DNA of 64,000 nt from Sebastes aleutianus. Taxonomy: Eukaryota > Chordata > Actinopteri > Perciformes > Sebastidae. The DNA lies in contig CAKAKS010000060.1 of the NCBI GenBank assembly GCA_916700875.1, positions 32,113,528-32,177,527 on the forward strand, in the 5' to 3' direction. This document shows positions 1 to 11,623 of the stretch, one piece after another. The notes below the pieces were generated by a model. That model saw only the letters and a list, made by a program, of their open reading frames with translations, did not search any database and was not told the DNA's origin. Numbering within the stretch: position 1 is the stretch's first letter; every line of letters begins with the position of its first letter. The position numbers were made by a program, and so were the translations under genes.

Positions 1-85
1 AGGGATGAAGTCCACGTAGGAGGAGATCAGGGTGGATGGACGGGTCAACAAAACATCAGAATTTAACACGGGAGTCAAATATAAA
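1..85. other. Sequence left of the receptor array
   Basis: These bases do not match the ends of the other repeat units, where the sequence before the shared start is the 3' UTR of the preceding receptor with an AATAAA signal. The left boundary of the array homology therefore lies near position 86. I see no gene in this fragment. Confidence 0.5.
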
Positions 86-679
86 TCAAACATCCTGAGG
101 TTCATACGTAGAGCTGTTGAATTGGACTGAATCCCATTCTAAAATGTTTGTGTGCATATCACTGTCTGCCTCCCATACATGATAATAATAATTAACAGTC
201 CTGTCTTATCATTCACTTTGTATTACTGTTGTTCTCATGGATGAACCTTTACTTGTTTACATGCTTTCATTCAGTGTCTCATGAAATCATATGAGACTAC
301 AGTGTTGATTTGAATTTGACTGATGATGAATGTGCTATTTCCATAATTATGGCATTATTTATGTAGCAATGTAAAAACTTAAGTTTCCTGCTATTTCTAT
401 TGTTTTATGATTTTGTTAATTATCACGGGACGCTTTGACAATAAAGGCTAATTAAAGGTTTCTGTAGTGTCTTAATTATTTGCAGAAATTCCCATTACCA
501 GGTTGGTAATAAAAACATTATATTTCATTTTAGGTCCAAAGACTGAATATTTGGATCAAAGCAGAATATTTGAGTTTGGTAAAGTAAAAGTTAGGATCAG
601 GACAGATGTGAGACCGTTTAAAACCATTTCTAATAAAAAAAAAGTACATTTCATTGTCACACGTATGTGCTCTTTAGTG

Positions 680-790
680 ACTTCCTCATTTTCAAGTCTT
701 GCAGGCTGTTTGAAAAAGCAGCACAACCTTTAAGGAACTTCACTTCTCTACACATCTTTCACCTATCTGCTCGAAAGACCTGAAGAAAAT
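680..790 (+). promoter_or_regulatory. Candidate promoter and non-coding exon 1, receptor gene 1
   Basis: The block ends in a strong donor (aaaat|gtaagt at 790/791) and is preserved in all four units, as expected for a 5' UTR exon spliced to the acceptor at 2855. At 680-687 lies ACTTCCTC, the reverse complement of GAGGAAGT, the core bound by PU.1/ETS factors that often drive TATA-less promoters of myeloid and B cells. No TATA box is evident. The transcription start itself is not visible; I place it just downstream of the ETS core. Confidence 0.45.
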
Positions 791-1486
791 GTAAGTCATC
801 ACAACTTCTTTCTTATGACGCATATAAATCATCAAAACTGATTTTAATATAGTTCATAATACTAAAACATAGGGGTGTGCTTGGATGAACCATTACATAT
901 GATTTTGTACAGTACAAAATAAAAAGAAATAAAGTCGCAGAAGATTCCGAAACGGATTCAGAATCATAGAAGATAAGAATTGAGATTCTTACATGAATTG
1001 ATTTTTCCCCACCCCTACTAAAAACGTAACCACAAAGTCACGAGAGTTTAGATCAAAGAACTATTTCAAAGGTAGAAAGAAATTGAACACTTTGTGAAAG
1101 GTGGAAAAATTTCTATTCAAACCTCTGAAGCTGTCTTTGGATTGTGGCTTTGGAAATTGTTATTGTTGAATATATTAGTTGCGTTAAACAATAGCTCCTT
1201 AAATGTATATAAAATTAAAAAAAGACTCTGTATGTTTGTCAGGTTTGCCTTTAGCAATTAGCTTCCTTTTTCCATTATATCATCATTTCATCTTCGTCTT
1301 CTTGTTTAAAAATGCAGCATTTTGTGGTTATGATAAACTGAATGTTTATTTGTTTTTCTTTCACAGTAAGTACAAACACTAAGAGCTAGTCCACACGGAC
1401 AGAGTAAAAAAAAAGAGTCCAAGTAAAAGTTAGAATAACAATAACTGTAATGTGTTGCATTTTGTTGTTTTGAGCTGTTAGAGTAC

Positions 1487-1565
1487 CTGTTAACAAACAG
1501 TAAAGCACATACTAGTTATAGTAGAGCGCTAACTGTGTTGATGAAAACTGGCAACGCCACTCTGT
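1487..1565 (-). pseudogene. Antisense relic of a transmembrane exon (unit 1)
   Basis: Read on the - strand, this 79-nt stretch is homologous to the transmembrane exon of receptor gene 4 (36,036-36,135), with the flanking acceptor (tttcag) and donor (AACAG|GTACTC) retained. It lacks gene 4's 21-bp internal duplication. The reading frame is broken by a TAA within the hydrophobic run. It lies in intron 1 of gene 1, opposite to the gene's transcription, so it is a non-coding relic. Confidence 0.7.
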
Positions 1566-1776
1566 CTGAAACGTACAAGAGACGATGGAAGATTAGGATA
1601 AAGAAGTAATTCAGACAAGAGATAGTTCTTCTGGTAAAACTTTGGACATACTGTATAATACTGTTAAAACTCAGCTTGGTGAGGTGTTACTTCAGGTCAT
1701 AATAAAAAAAAAAAAATTGAGTACTTACTCCTTTATACCTCTTTTATCAAGAAAGAAGTATTTGCTAGTATATATT

Positions 1777-2031
1777 AGGGTTGCCAATCGATTAAAATAA
1801 TTAATCGCGATTAATTTAAAATAAATCACACATTTTTTTATCTGTTCAAAATGTACCTTAAAGGGAGATTGTTCAAGTATACTCTTATCAACATGGGAGT
1901 GGGGGAATATGTTTTCTTTATGCAAATGTATGTATATATTTATTATTGGAAAAAATATGCTCAAATCATAACATGGCAAACTGCAGCCCAACAGGCAACA
2001 ACAGTGTCAGTGGGCTGACTTGACTATGACC
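1777..2031 (+). mobile_element. Internally deleted MITE (agggttgccaatcgatt family), unit 1
   Basis: The left end matches complete members at 27,229-27,952 and 46,606-47,350, but a middle segment and the whole right half are missing. The element fuses directly into the flanking 'caatataaaggtatta' sequence. The same two deletions occur in units 2 and 3 and not in unit 4. Confidence 0.75.
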
Positions 2032-2882
2032 TCAATATAAAGGTATTAAACGAAAAGGGAAAAAAAAAAATGAAAGAAACATGTCAGTAAATTAATTTAC
2101 ATATTAGTCAACAGTATCTTAAAAAGTGATGTTAAACATACTAGATAGCAGGAAGTGGGGCGTTTTAACACCTCCAAGAGTCACACCAGATATTTCAACA
2201 CACTCTCTCACACACATACAAATTATAAATTTGTGGAATTTGTCAAATAAGTTTTTAAAAATTGTGTCTTTTGTAGTTAGGCTGTCTTATTCTCTCACTC
2301 TATTTGTCTGACACCACAAACTTCGCTAATAATTTAAGGAGGTGACGTGATGGTAAAGTTGCAAAACACTAGCAGTCAATAAAGAGAAGTAAGACAAGTA
2401 TTAACTCCTAAATGAAACCATAAATGGTCATATTTACAAGAGGTGGACGAGCGGCAGAAGTGTATAGAAAAAGCTAGATTTAGAAAGATACCCATGTACG
2501 TGGACAAAACCTAAATCAGTATTACCCTTCTGTTGAATATCTCCATCACCAAAGTTTCTTAAAGGTCTGGAAAATGTGCAAGTAATACACCCCCTTTTCC
2601 CCTTATGAATAATAAATAGGTGTCCTCATGAGATGCTGACACACCTAAAATAATTTAATCCTGTACAGGCGTCTTTGGAATCTTTTCCACATTGATTAAG
2701 ATCGAAAAAGAAATATAGGCTCAGCAGAACATTTCTCCATCTGCAACCTCTGCAAATATTGCATTCAATAGTGGCCTCCAACATAAACCTGACTAAACAA
2801 AGTTAATTAGGGATGAAATGTACTAAACATGTGAATGTTAATGTGTAATCTCCAGAGTTTCTGTCTCTCCAGACACACAAAG

Positions 2883-5800
2883 ATGGCTGCAGCTCTGACT
2901 CTCCTCATTGGTTCTCTGCTGCAAGGTGAGTTGAAGTTCATTCACATTTAAATCTGTGACTATAAAAACTATAACTATGCAATGTTAGTGAAGTATTTAT
3001 ATTCTGCTGCGTTTTTCTTAAAACTTAAATCTGATGGGTGAAAAATTAAACATCTAGAGGGAAAACACTGTGGGAACAAAGCTGAATCTTTGCTGTCGTC
3101 ATTTTGGATTATTCTAAGAATGAGGTTTAGTGGTAAGATTTTAGCAAAGCCATCAAACAGTAAAAACTCCTCATGACTGTAAAGTAGTATTCATTTTGTT
3201 TCTTGTGTTTCAGGTGCCCTGTGTGGAGAGTTTAAGGCATTAATGCCGCAGACTATAGAGGTTCTTAGTGGATCCTGTGTGACCATCCCCTGCTCCTTTG
3301 ACATACCGGAACGGTATGAATCAAAGTTAGATCGCACATGTAAAGCAGTATGGAGAAATGATCAAGGGATTTATGTGTTTGACAGCAGTAATCCACAACA
3401 CACTATAGTAAAAGGAGAACTGACAGGAGACTTGACAAGAAAAGACTGCACCACAACCCTGAACAACATGCAACCTGCTCACAGCGATAACTATTTCTTC
3501 AGAGTAGAATGCAACAATGATCTGAAAAATCGTTTTGACAAACAACAAATCTCTATTTCAGTCAAAGGTAGGTTTTAAAGTCTGTTTACTTGCACTTCAG
3601 TCATTCATTTCCCTTGTAGAACTGCTGTGACCTTGTTTTGCATTTATTGCATTTGACAAATAGCATAAAAATGGAGAGAAATGACTGTTTATTTAGTGAC
3701 TGGTTCATATGTACCTTCCCACCAGCTGATCCTCCCAGACCGACTCTGACTCCGTCCACACTGAAGGTGAAGGAGGGAACCTCAGTGAGTTTGATGTGCT
3801 CTGCTCCAGCTCCCTGTCCGTCTCATCCTCCAACTCTGACATGGACCTCTGGCCTGGGTGACAGTCAGGAGACACTGCAGGAGAATCAGGACAAAACTAA
3901 AGTCAAGACCTCTGTTGTGACCTTCACTGCTTCTCACCACCATCATGGAAAGACAATCTCCTGTACTGCCGTCTACAACAAACAAGATGGCAGCACTGAG
4001 TCAGCTGTTAGAACAAGTTTAACAGCTGATATTTCATGTGAGTTCATTTGTCCTTACTAGCACCGATGGTTAAATGTTAGCTTTGAATTTAGACTGTTTT
4101 TATTGCCAACATCATATGGTTTCCACACCTCTAAAATCATGTTTATGCATTTCAATTAACTTAATTAAATTAATTAGTATACGCTCAAAAACAGTCCAAA
4201 AAGTGACAAATCAGATTACGTCAAACCTAGAAATGATACAAATGATTTATTCATTTGGCAGATTCACCCAAAGACACCACATTGTCAGTCCATCCCTCAG
4301 GTCCAGTACCAGAGGGCAGAGATGTGACTCTGACATGCAGTAGTACTGCCAACCCAGCAGTAAGGAACTACACCTGGTACAGAGCTGACGGAGGCCAGGA
4401 GACTGTTATTAGGACCGGACATGTTCTGACCATTAAAGCATCCAAAGACGACAGCTCTTTTCTCTGCCAGGCTGAAAATGACATTGGAGCTGGACGATCC
4501 GACAACAGACATATAGATGTTCAATGTATGTATCAAATTTCAAACTCATATGTTCTATACACCCTGATAGGTCTATCTTTAAGCACTGCACTGATTTAAT
4601 TAACAGATTTAGTCATTAACTGGTTTATTTGGATATTTAAAGCCACTATGATTAATCAATAAATTGAAAAAATAATCAGCAGATGAATCAATAATGAAAT
4701 TCATAATTAGTTGCAGCTCTAACAAAAAACATTCTGAGGTCTTTGCATAGATTTATTGGTTTTCTAAATCTGACAACACCAATAAGAGGACAACTTCAAC
4801 ATACTGGTTTCTGCCAGTGTATTGCAATCTCCGCGTCCCACCGGACCTGAGTTGACACCCCGTCGGGCCTAAGCATCTGAGAATTATGTATTTTTAATAT
4901 TTTTTAAAACTAAAATATGTTATACCAGTAGCAAACTCCTTTAAGGAATAACTCATGCGTAGGTTGTGTGCTTAACGTTAGTGAGTGTTGGAGTGCAATC
5001 GAGAGATGGACCAGCGCTTCTCTCATTTTAGTGACAAGCCGCTCCTCCAAGTTTTCCTTCAAATGGAAGCAGCCAACCAACATTTCACCACTGGTTTCTT
5101 GATGCTTTCATGAAACTTGAGTTTACACTGGTATTAATCACTTTGTTGACCATTTGAGGTTCAATAACTAATGGTCTACTTGCCATGTTTTGACTTCAAG
5201 TGTTGATTATTGATTCAGCAGTGTTGTCAGGCGTATGATAATTGTTATACTTGTATAATAGTTTTACCCTTTGCACAATGTATAATCAATTATTCTACAA
5301 ATCCCTAAATATACATCCGTTTTGGTCCTAATTTCAGTTTTTTTCCATAATTTTCCATAACAGCGAAAAGGTTAAGTAGGGATTTTTGAAGAATCGACTA
5401 GATCCCAGTGATTATTGAATAGTAATTTTGCTTGAAATGCACATCCCTAACGTCAGTACCAATTAGGACTGGATTCAAAACACCAGATTTATATATTGGA
5501 CTTTTAGAATAGTTGGGAAACAGGACAAAACAGTATTTTATTAATCAGATGCAGTGTAAAAAATAAATGCTGTCAGCATTCTTAATCTGTTTCTATTACA
5601 AATACAGATATCAGAAGCTAGAACCTACAACAGACAATGTAACACATACCAATAATATTTATGTTTCATTACTCATTTTTCAGATTCCCCCAAAAACACC
5701 ACAGTGTCAGTCCATCCCTCAGGTCCAGTACCAGAGGGCAGTAATATGACTCTGACATGCAGTAGTACTGCCAACCCAGCAGTAAGGAACTACACCTGGT

Positions 5801-6109
5801 ACAGAGCTGACGGAGGCCAGGAGACTGTTATTGGGACCGGACATGTTCTGACCATTAAAGCATCTAAAGACGACGGTCCGTTTTTCTGCCAGGCTGAAAA
5901 TGACATTGGAGCTGGACGATCCAACCTCAGTCGAATAGATGTTCAACGTAAGTATTACATTTCAGAAGTTTTATGTTCTATAAAACATGATAGGCCAAAT
6001 ACAGTAAAAATGATTTAAATATCCGTTAACTTGGGCATGAAATTCAGTGTTTGTCATACCTTGATTTATTTGTGCCAGCGTGCCTTCTCTCTCTCTCTCT
6101 CTCTCTCTC

Positions 6110-6160
<51 letters not shown>

Positions 6161-7485
6161 GGACCCCAAGGGTTCTTGAGTGGGTTCCAAGGGGTGCCCA
6201 GAAAAACGGGGAATAGTTCATTTTCCCTATTTAATTCACTATAAGTGAGCCCAATGTGAGTAAGAGTCCTAAGAGTGACTATATTCTGATAATAGGTTTC
6301 ACTTCCTCCACGATTATCTCCTCAACTGGAGTTGACAACTATAGAATTCTGGTCTTAATCAGATCAGACAACCAAAATATTTTCAGATGGAGGTCCCTGA
6401 AGAAAAATCTTATCGAAGTCTGTGACCTAATGTGGCAAACGCATTTTCCTTGAGAGACCATCTATCACACATAATGGCTACATCAAAAGGTTTTTGTATA
6501 TTCATTTCATTGCACGAGATTCTAAGGTGACATTAAAACTTAAACTGAGCTGTGGGTGTATGGTAGAGAGATGATCTTGTTCCCACAAGATAACAACTTT
6601 TGCACATAACATATTGAGATTTGTTAAAAAATCAACATCTGTAGGGCTGTCAACAAATGTTCTAAATTCAAATATATATTCAAATTGTAAAAAAAAAAAA
6701 ATGAAAATGAAAATGAAAATTAATATTCGATTGTGGAAAAAAAAAAAAAAAAGCCACACTCTCTCTCCTGCACACTGAATGGACCGCAGGACGGGAGTCA
6801 CACAACATCACTTTCATTGGAGTGTAGACGTAACCACTTAAAAGATGGGGAGGAGCACTTTTCAGCTCCCTGGTGATCTCCCTCCAGCCAGCTGCCACCT
6901 CATTTAGGTTTTAGTAGTGAAATGAGGAGGTATCGTATCAGATAACTCCTCACTTCAACTTCACAAATCAGCCGTTCCTCGTCCAGCGACAGGAATTAAT
7001 AGTAATAGGGCATCCGACAAAGTTCAGCTCAAAACGCACAGTGCTGTGTTGCTCAAGGCCAGTCAAGACACGGTGTCATGGAAAAATAGATATTTGAATA
7101 GTTTGAACCTACAGTATGTAAATGTAACACTTGAACAGGGATCTGATATGTAGAGTATTCTGTTGTTTCTTATGACAGGTTGTGAGCAACATTATGGACC
7201 GTACAGTGGAGTCCTTCTCTTGGCTGTTGCTGGTGTATCTCTCAGTGTCAACGTCCTGTGCATTGTCTGCATGGTGTTCCTTTGGTATGTTATTACACTG
7301 GACTATACTTTTCCTTATGAAAGCTCTGTTGATGACATATATGTATTTATGTATTTTTCTTTGTTTTCCTCAAAAGGAAAGCAAGAAAGAATGTGAAGCC
7401 AGAAGAAGAGGACAGAACTTACATGCCACTAGAGCGTAGAGACATATCTCCGGAGTATGATGTCATTGCCCAAACTCCAAAATGA
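2883..7485 (+). CDS. Siglec/CD22-like receptor 1 with in-cis ITAM tail
   Basis: Exons, all with GT-AG borders: 2883-2925, 3214-3567, 3726-4037, 4262-4525, 5684-5947, 7179-7284 and 7377-7485, giving 483 aa. A signal peptide (MAAALTLLIGSLLQG) is followed by a Siglec-type V-set with the family cysteine spacing (GSCVTIPCSF ... DCTTTLNNM) and YFFRVE in strand F, whose Arg is the sialic-acid contact in Siglecs. Next come a second domain with Siglec-like PC...W spacing, two C2 domains (WYRADGGQE, CQAENDIGAGR), an uncharged transmembrane helix (VLLLAVAGVSLSVNVLCIVC) and a 35-aa tail. The tail has DRTYMPL-x8-YDVI (Y463 and Y475), a canonical ITAM. The start is the only ATG of the leader exon and lies 27 nt after the acceptor at 2855. 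Ligand and cell type are inferred, not shown. It could also be filed as 'B-cell receptor CD22-like'. Confidence 0.88.
6085..6158 (+). repeat. (CT)n microsatellite
   Basis: A run of about 74 bases of CT dinucleotides with two interruptions, in the last extracellular-to-transmembrane intron of gene 1. Units 2 and 3 carry much shorter CT tracts near 15,720 and 22,848. Confidence 0.95.
6643..7080 (+). mobile_element. Interspersed DNA-transposon-like repeat in gene 1 intron
   Basis: It starts agggctgtcaacaaatgttc and continues through 'ctccctggtgatctccctccagccagctgcc' to 'cggtgtcatgg'. A matching copy is at 23,363-23,826 (unit 3). In unit 2 only the final ~60 bp remain (about 16,025-16,082). It contains no intact coding frame. 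Confidence 0.6.
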
Positions 7486-7688
7486 CCAAGTCAACTTCCA
7501 CTGATCTTGATAATTATCAGATAACTTTACTGAAGGGTGTCTTGTATCTTATATATTATTTTACATCCTTCGTCGCTCTGCTCTTTTCTGCAACGCCTTA
7601 AATTGACACTTTAGTGATATGAGTGTTTATAAATCAACTATCTACGGGGGTTGGGCACAAAATATGAACAACTATACAATGTAATTTA

Positions 7689-7694
7689 AATAAA
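7689..7694 (+). terminator. Poly(A) signal AATAAA, gene 1 (proximal)
   Basis: AATAAA about 200 nt after the stop. It is kept in unit 2 (16,689-16,694) but reads AATAGA in unit 3. A distal AATAAA is at 8534-8539. Confidence 0.5.
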
Positions 7695-7865
7695 TACACT
7701 CTATGAAGCATTTAATGCTCAACTTGGGTTTACACGTCATCAGAGAGGTATTGATTATATTACATGGGAGTTTTAAGCCCTGTTGATCAAGAGTAGTAAA
7801 TGTTTTATTTAAAAAACGATTTTAAATATCCAACTAGAATTATCAGCATGTTCGAACCATAGCAT

Positions 7866-8268
7866 GTTTATAAGAAGAGAACGTAGCCACCGTGATGTCA
7901 CCCAGTGGTTTGTGGACTGCAGCTTTCAAGCCTCGGAATTTAGTTTTTGGCCGTCGACATCTTGGTTTTTTGTGACACAAGAGGGTGGAGCTAAGTACAA
8001 CCGAACGCTGAATGAGACATTTTTAGGCGACCAAAATGTTACAATTAACTTTCATGAACTGAAAACACACTGTGAAAGAGTTAAAGCTGTCAGACCAAAA
8101 CACGAACAACTCCCAGACCGCCGTGGTAGCGACCTGTCAATCACAAGGTAGCCCCGCCCTAAAGCATCCCCTGCTTTATGGTCTATTTGACTCTAAATGG
8201 GACCATAATTTACTAAATGAACATCATGCTGTATTGAAGAAGACTTGAAACTAGAGATTGAGACCATA
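7866..8268 (+). mobile_element. Percomorph interspersed repeat, truncated (unit 1)
   Basis: Recognisable by 'cgtagccaccgtgatgtca', 'ggagctaagtacaaccgaac' and 'atgggaccataatttac'. Full-length neighbours are at 16,864-17,470 and 24,608-25,205; here about 250 bp of the right part is missing. The open frame inside it is repeat sequence, not a gene. Confidence 0.65.
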
Positions 8269-8533
8269 AACTCATACTAGAGATACGAGATACGAGGCTT
8301 TGTGGGGTTATACTGCTTAATTATTGCTGAAACTGGATCACAGAGGTATTCATTTAACTTTGTGGTCTCTTCTGAGTTGGTGGTGGTTTTGTATTGGACT
8401 GCTTTATATTTCCAGGTGTATTTTGTCTCTTAAATGTACAGTACATACATGGAGGGAACATGTATGTCATCAAAACTCCAAACGACTGCTTCAACAATCA
8501 CCACTGAACTGAGTGAACTCTTCTCTGACATTC

Positions 8534-8539
8534 AATAAA
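8534..8539 (+). terminator. Poly(A) signal AATAAA, gene 1 (distal)
   Basis: AATAAA at the end of the unit, immediately before the shared unit start at 8542. Equivalent signals are at 17,791-17,796 and 25,535-25,540. Confidence 0.45.
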
Positions 8540-9277
8540 GGTCAAACATCCTGAGGTTCATACATAGAGCTGTTGAATTGGACTGAATCCCATTCTAAAA
8601 TGTTTGTGTGCATATCACTGTCTGCCTCCCATACATGATAATAATAATCAACAGTCCTGTCTTATCATTCACTTTGTATTACTGTTGTTCTCATGGATGA
8701 ACCTTTACTTGTTTACATGCTTTCATTCAGTGTCTCATGAAATCATATGAGACTACAGTGTTGATTTGAATTTGACTGATGATGAATGTGCTATTTCCAT
8801 AATTATGGCATTATTTTTGTAGCAATGTAAAAACTTAAGTTTCCTGCTATTTCTATTGTTTTATGATTCTGTTAATTATCACGGGACAGTTGACTGAGTC
8901 TATGTCATCACCTTCTCGATCCAGATTTATTGGTCAGTCTGTAGATTTGAAACAGCAACATTTCTGTTAAATTGGTGGGATTTCAGTATTAAGTTTAACA
9001 GTGTTATTGTTTTTATAGTATGTGTAAATCGCTTTGACAATAAAAGCTAATTAAAGGTTTCTGTAGTGTCTTAATCATTTGCAGAAATTCACATTACCAG
9101 GTTGGTAATAAAAACATTATATTACATTTTAGGTCCAAAGACTGAATATTTGGATCAAAGCAGAATATTTGAGATTAGTAAAGTAAAAGTTAGGATCAGG
9201 ACAGATGTGAGACCGTTTAAAACCATATCTGATAAAAAAAAGTACATTTCATCGTCACACGTATGTGCTCTTTAGTG

Positions 9278-9388
9278 ACTTCCTCATTTTCGAGTCTTGC
9301 AGGCTGTTTGAAAAAGCAGCACAACCTTTAAGGAACTTCACTTCTCTACACATCTTTCACCTATCTGCTCGAAAGACCTGAAGAAAAT
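9278..9388 (+). promoter_or_regulatory. Candidate promoter and non-coding exon 1, receptor gene 2
   Basis: Equivalent of 680-790: ETS/PU.1-type core ACTTCCTC at 9278-9285, then a conserved non-coding block ending at the gtaagt donor at 9389. Splices to the acceptor at 11,596. Confidence 0.45.
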
Positions 9389-10081
9389 GTAAGTCACCAC
9401 AACTTCTTTCTTATGACGCATATAAATCATCAAAACTGATTTTAAATATAGTTCATAATACTAAAACCTAGGGGTGTGCTCGGATGAACGATTACATATG
9501 ATTTTGTACAGTACAAAATAAAAAGAAATAAAGTCGGGGAAAATTCAGAAACGGATTCAGAATCGTAGAAGATAAGAGATTCTTACATGAATTGATTTTC
9601 CCCCCACCCCTACTAAAAACGTAACCATAAAGTCACGAGAGTTTAGATCAAAGAACTATTTCAAAGGTAGAAAGAGAATGAACACTTTGTGAAAGGTGGC
9701 AAAATTTCAATTCAAAACTCTTAAGCTGTCATTGGATTGTGGCTTTGGAAATTGTTATTGTTGAATATATTAGTTGCATAAAACAATAGCTCCTTAAATG
9801 TATATAAAATTTTAAAAAAACACTGTATGTTTGTCAGGTTTGCCTTTAGCAATTAGCTCCCTTTTTCCATGATATCGTCATTTCATCTTCGTCTTCTTGT
9901 TTAAAAACGCAGCATTTTGTGGTTATGATAAACTGAATTTTTATTTGTTTTTCTTTCACAGTAAGTACAAACACTAACAGCTAGTCCACACGGACAGAGT
10001 AAAAAAAAAAGTGTCCAAGTAAAAGTTAGAAAACAATAACTATAATGTGTTGCATTTTGTTGTCTTGAGCTGTTAGAGTAC

Positions 10082-10160
10082 ATGTTAACAAACAGCAGAG
10101 CACATACTAGTACTAGTAGAGCAACAACTGTGTTGATGAAAACTGGCAACGCCACTCTGT
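10082..10160 (-). pseudogene. Antisense relic of a transmembrane exon (unit 2)
   Basis: The - strand reads DRVALPVFINTVVALLVLVC, open through the membrane segment and clearly homologous to gene 4's transmembrane exon. The donor, however, has changed from AACAG|GT to AACAT|GT. It is the best preserved reading frame of the antisense relics, and it has no partner exons on the - strand nearby. Confidence 0.7.
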
Positions 10161-10385
10161 CTGAAACGTACAAGAGACGATGGAAGATTAGGATAAAGAA
10201 GTAATTCAGACAAGAGATAGTTCTTCTGGTAAAACTTTGGACATACTGTATAATACTGTTAAAACTCAGCTTGGTGAGGTGTTACTTCAGGTCACATTAA
10301 ACACATTAAAAAGTAAGTGCTTACTCCTTTATACCTCTTTTATCAAGAAAGAAGTATCTATGAGCAAGTAGTGTGTATATATAGT

Positions 10386-10648
10386 AGGGTTGCCAATTGA
10401 TTGAAATAATTAATCACGATTAATTTCAAATAAATCACACATTTTTTTATCTGTTCAAAATGTACCTTAAAGGGAGATTGTTCAAGTATACTCTTATCAA
10501 CATGGGAGTGGGGGAATATGTTTTCTTTATGCAAATGTATGTATATATTTATTATTGGAAAAAATATGCTCAAATCATAACATGGCAAACTGCAGCCCAA
10601 CAGGCAACAACAGCTGTCACAGTGTCAGTGTGCTGACTTGACTATGAC
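10386..10648 (+). mobile_element. Internally deleted MITE, unit 2
   Basis: The same truncated agggttgccaattgatt element as in units 1 and 3, with identical deletion joints. Confidence 0.7.
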
Positions 10649-11623
10649 CTCAATATAAAGGTATTAAACGAAAAGGGAAAAAAAAAAAAAATTAAAGAAA
10701 CATGTCAGTAAATTAATTTACATATTAGTCTATAGTATCTCTAATGAAATTTGGTTTGAGTCATTTAATAAGTGATGTTAAACATACTAGATAGAAGGAA
10801 GTGGGGCATTTTAACACCTCCAAGAGTCACACCTGATATTTCAACACACTCTCTCACACACACACAAATTAAACATTTGTGAAATTTGTCAAAGAAGGTT
10901 TTAAAAATTGTGTCTTTTGTAGTTAGGCTGTCTTATTCTCTCACTCTCGTTGTGCTCCGGGTCCATTTATAGTGCCTGTATTTAGTGTGAGCGAGTTTCA
11001 CATACCTACTTTAAGCCTTCCACTTCCTGAAACAAATTGAAGAAATGGGTGACACCACAAACCTCGCTAATAATTTAAGAAGGTGACGTGATGGTAAAGT
11101 TGCAGACACTAGCAGTCAATACAGAGAAGTAAGATAAGTATTAACTCCTAACTGAAGCCATAAATGGTTATATTTACAAGAGGTGGACGAGCGGCAAAAG
11201 TGTATAGAAAAAGCTAGATTTAGAAAAATACCCATGTCCGTGGACAAAACCTAAATCAGTATTACCCTTCTGTTGAATATCTCCATCACCAAAGTTTCTT
11301 AAAGGTCTGGAAAATTTGCAAGTAATACACCCCCCTTTTCCCCCTATAGATAATAAATAGGTGTCCTCATGAGATGCTGACACACCTAAAAGAATTTAAT
11401 TTTGTACAGGCGTCTTTGGAATCTTTTCCACATTGATTAAGATCGAAAAAGAAATATAGGCTCAGCAGAACATTTCTCCATCTGCAGCCTCTGCAAATAT
11501 TGCATTCAATAGTGGCCTCCAACATAAACCTGACTATACAAAGTTAATTAGGGATGAAATGTACTAAACATGTGAATGTTAATGTGTAATCTCCAGAGTT
11601 TCTGTCTCTCCGGACACACAAAG

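Larger units (their letters stand above)
86..8541 (+). repeat. Tandem unit 1 of receptor gene array
   Basis: This is the first of four direct repeats, each starting at the same sequence (tcaaacatcctgag) that in units 2-4 lies just after an AATAAA signal. The unit is about 8.5 kb and holds receptor gene 1. Compared with units 2-4 it lacks about 130 bp upstream of the first exon (after position 430, the segment found at 8887-9029 in unit 2), and it has a long CT microsatellite at 6085-6158. No gene other than receptor 1 is visible. Confidence 0.9.

Noticed and set aside
4297..4536. Recurring ~75-codon - strand frames opposite every C2 exon (also at 5719, 13,090, 13,800, 14,511, 15,221, 22,348, 30,893, 32,073, 32,784)
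   Set aside because: They are shadows of the conserved coding exons; same sequence repeated, no signal peptide or domain.
9901..10173. 90-codon - strand open frame with a clear membrane segment
   Set aside because: It is the antisense relic of gene 4's transmembrane exon running into flanking intron; no leader or partner exons exist on the - strand.
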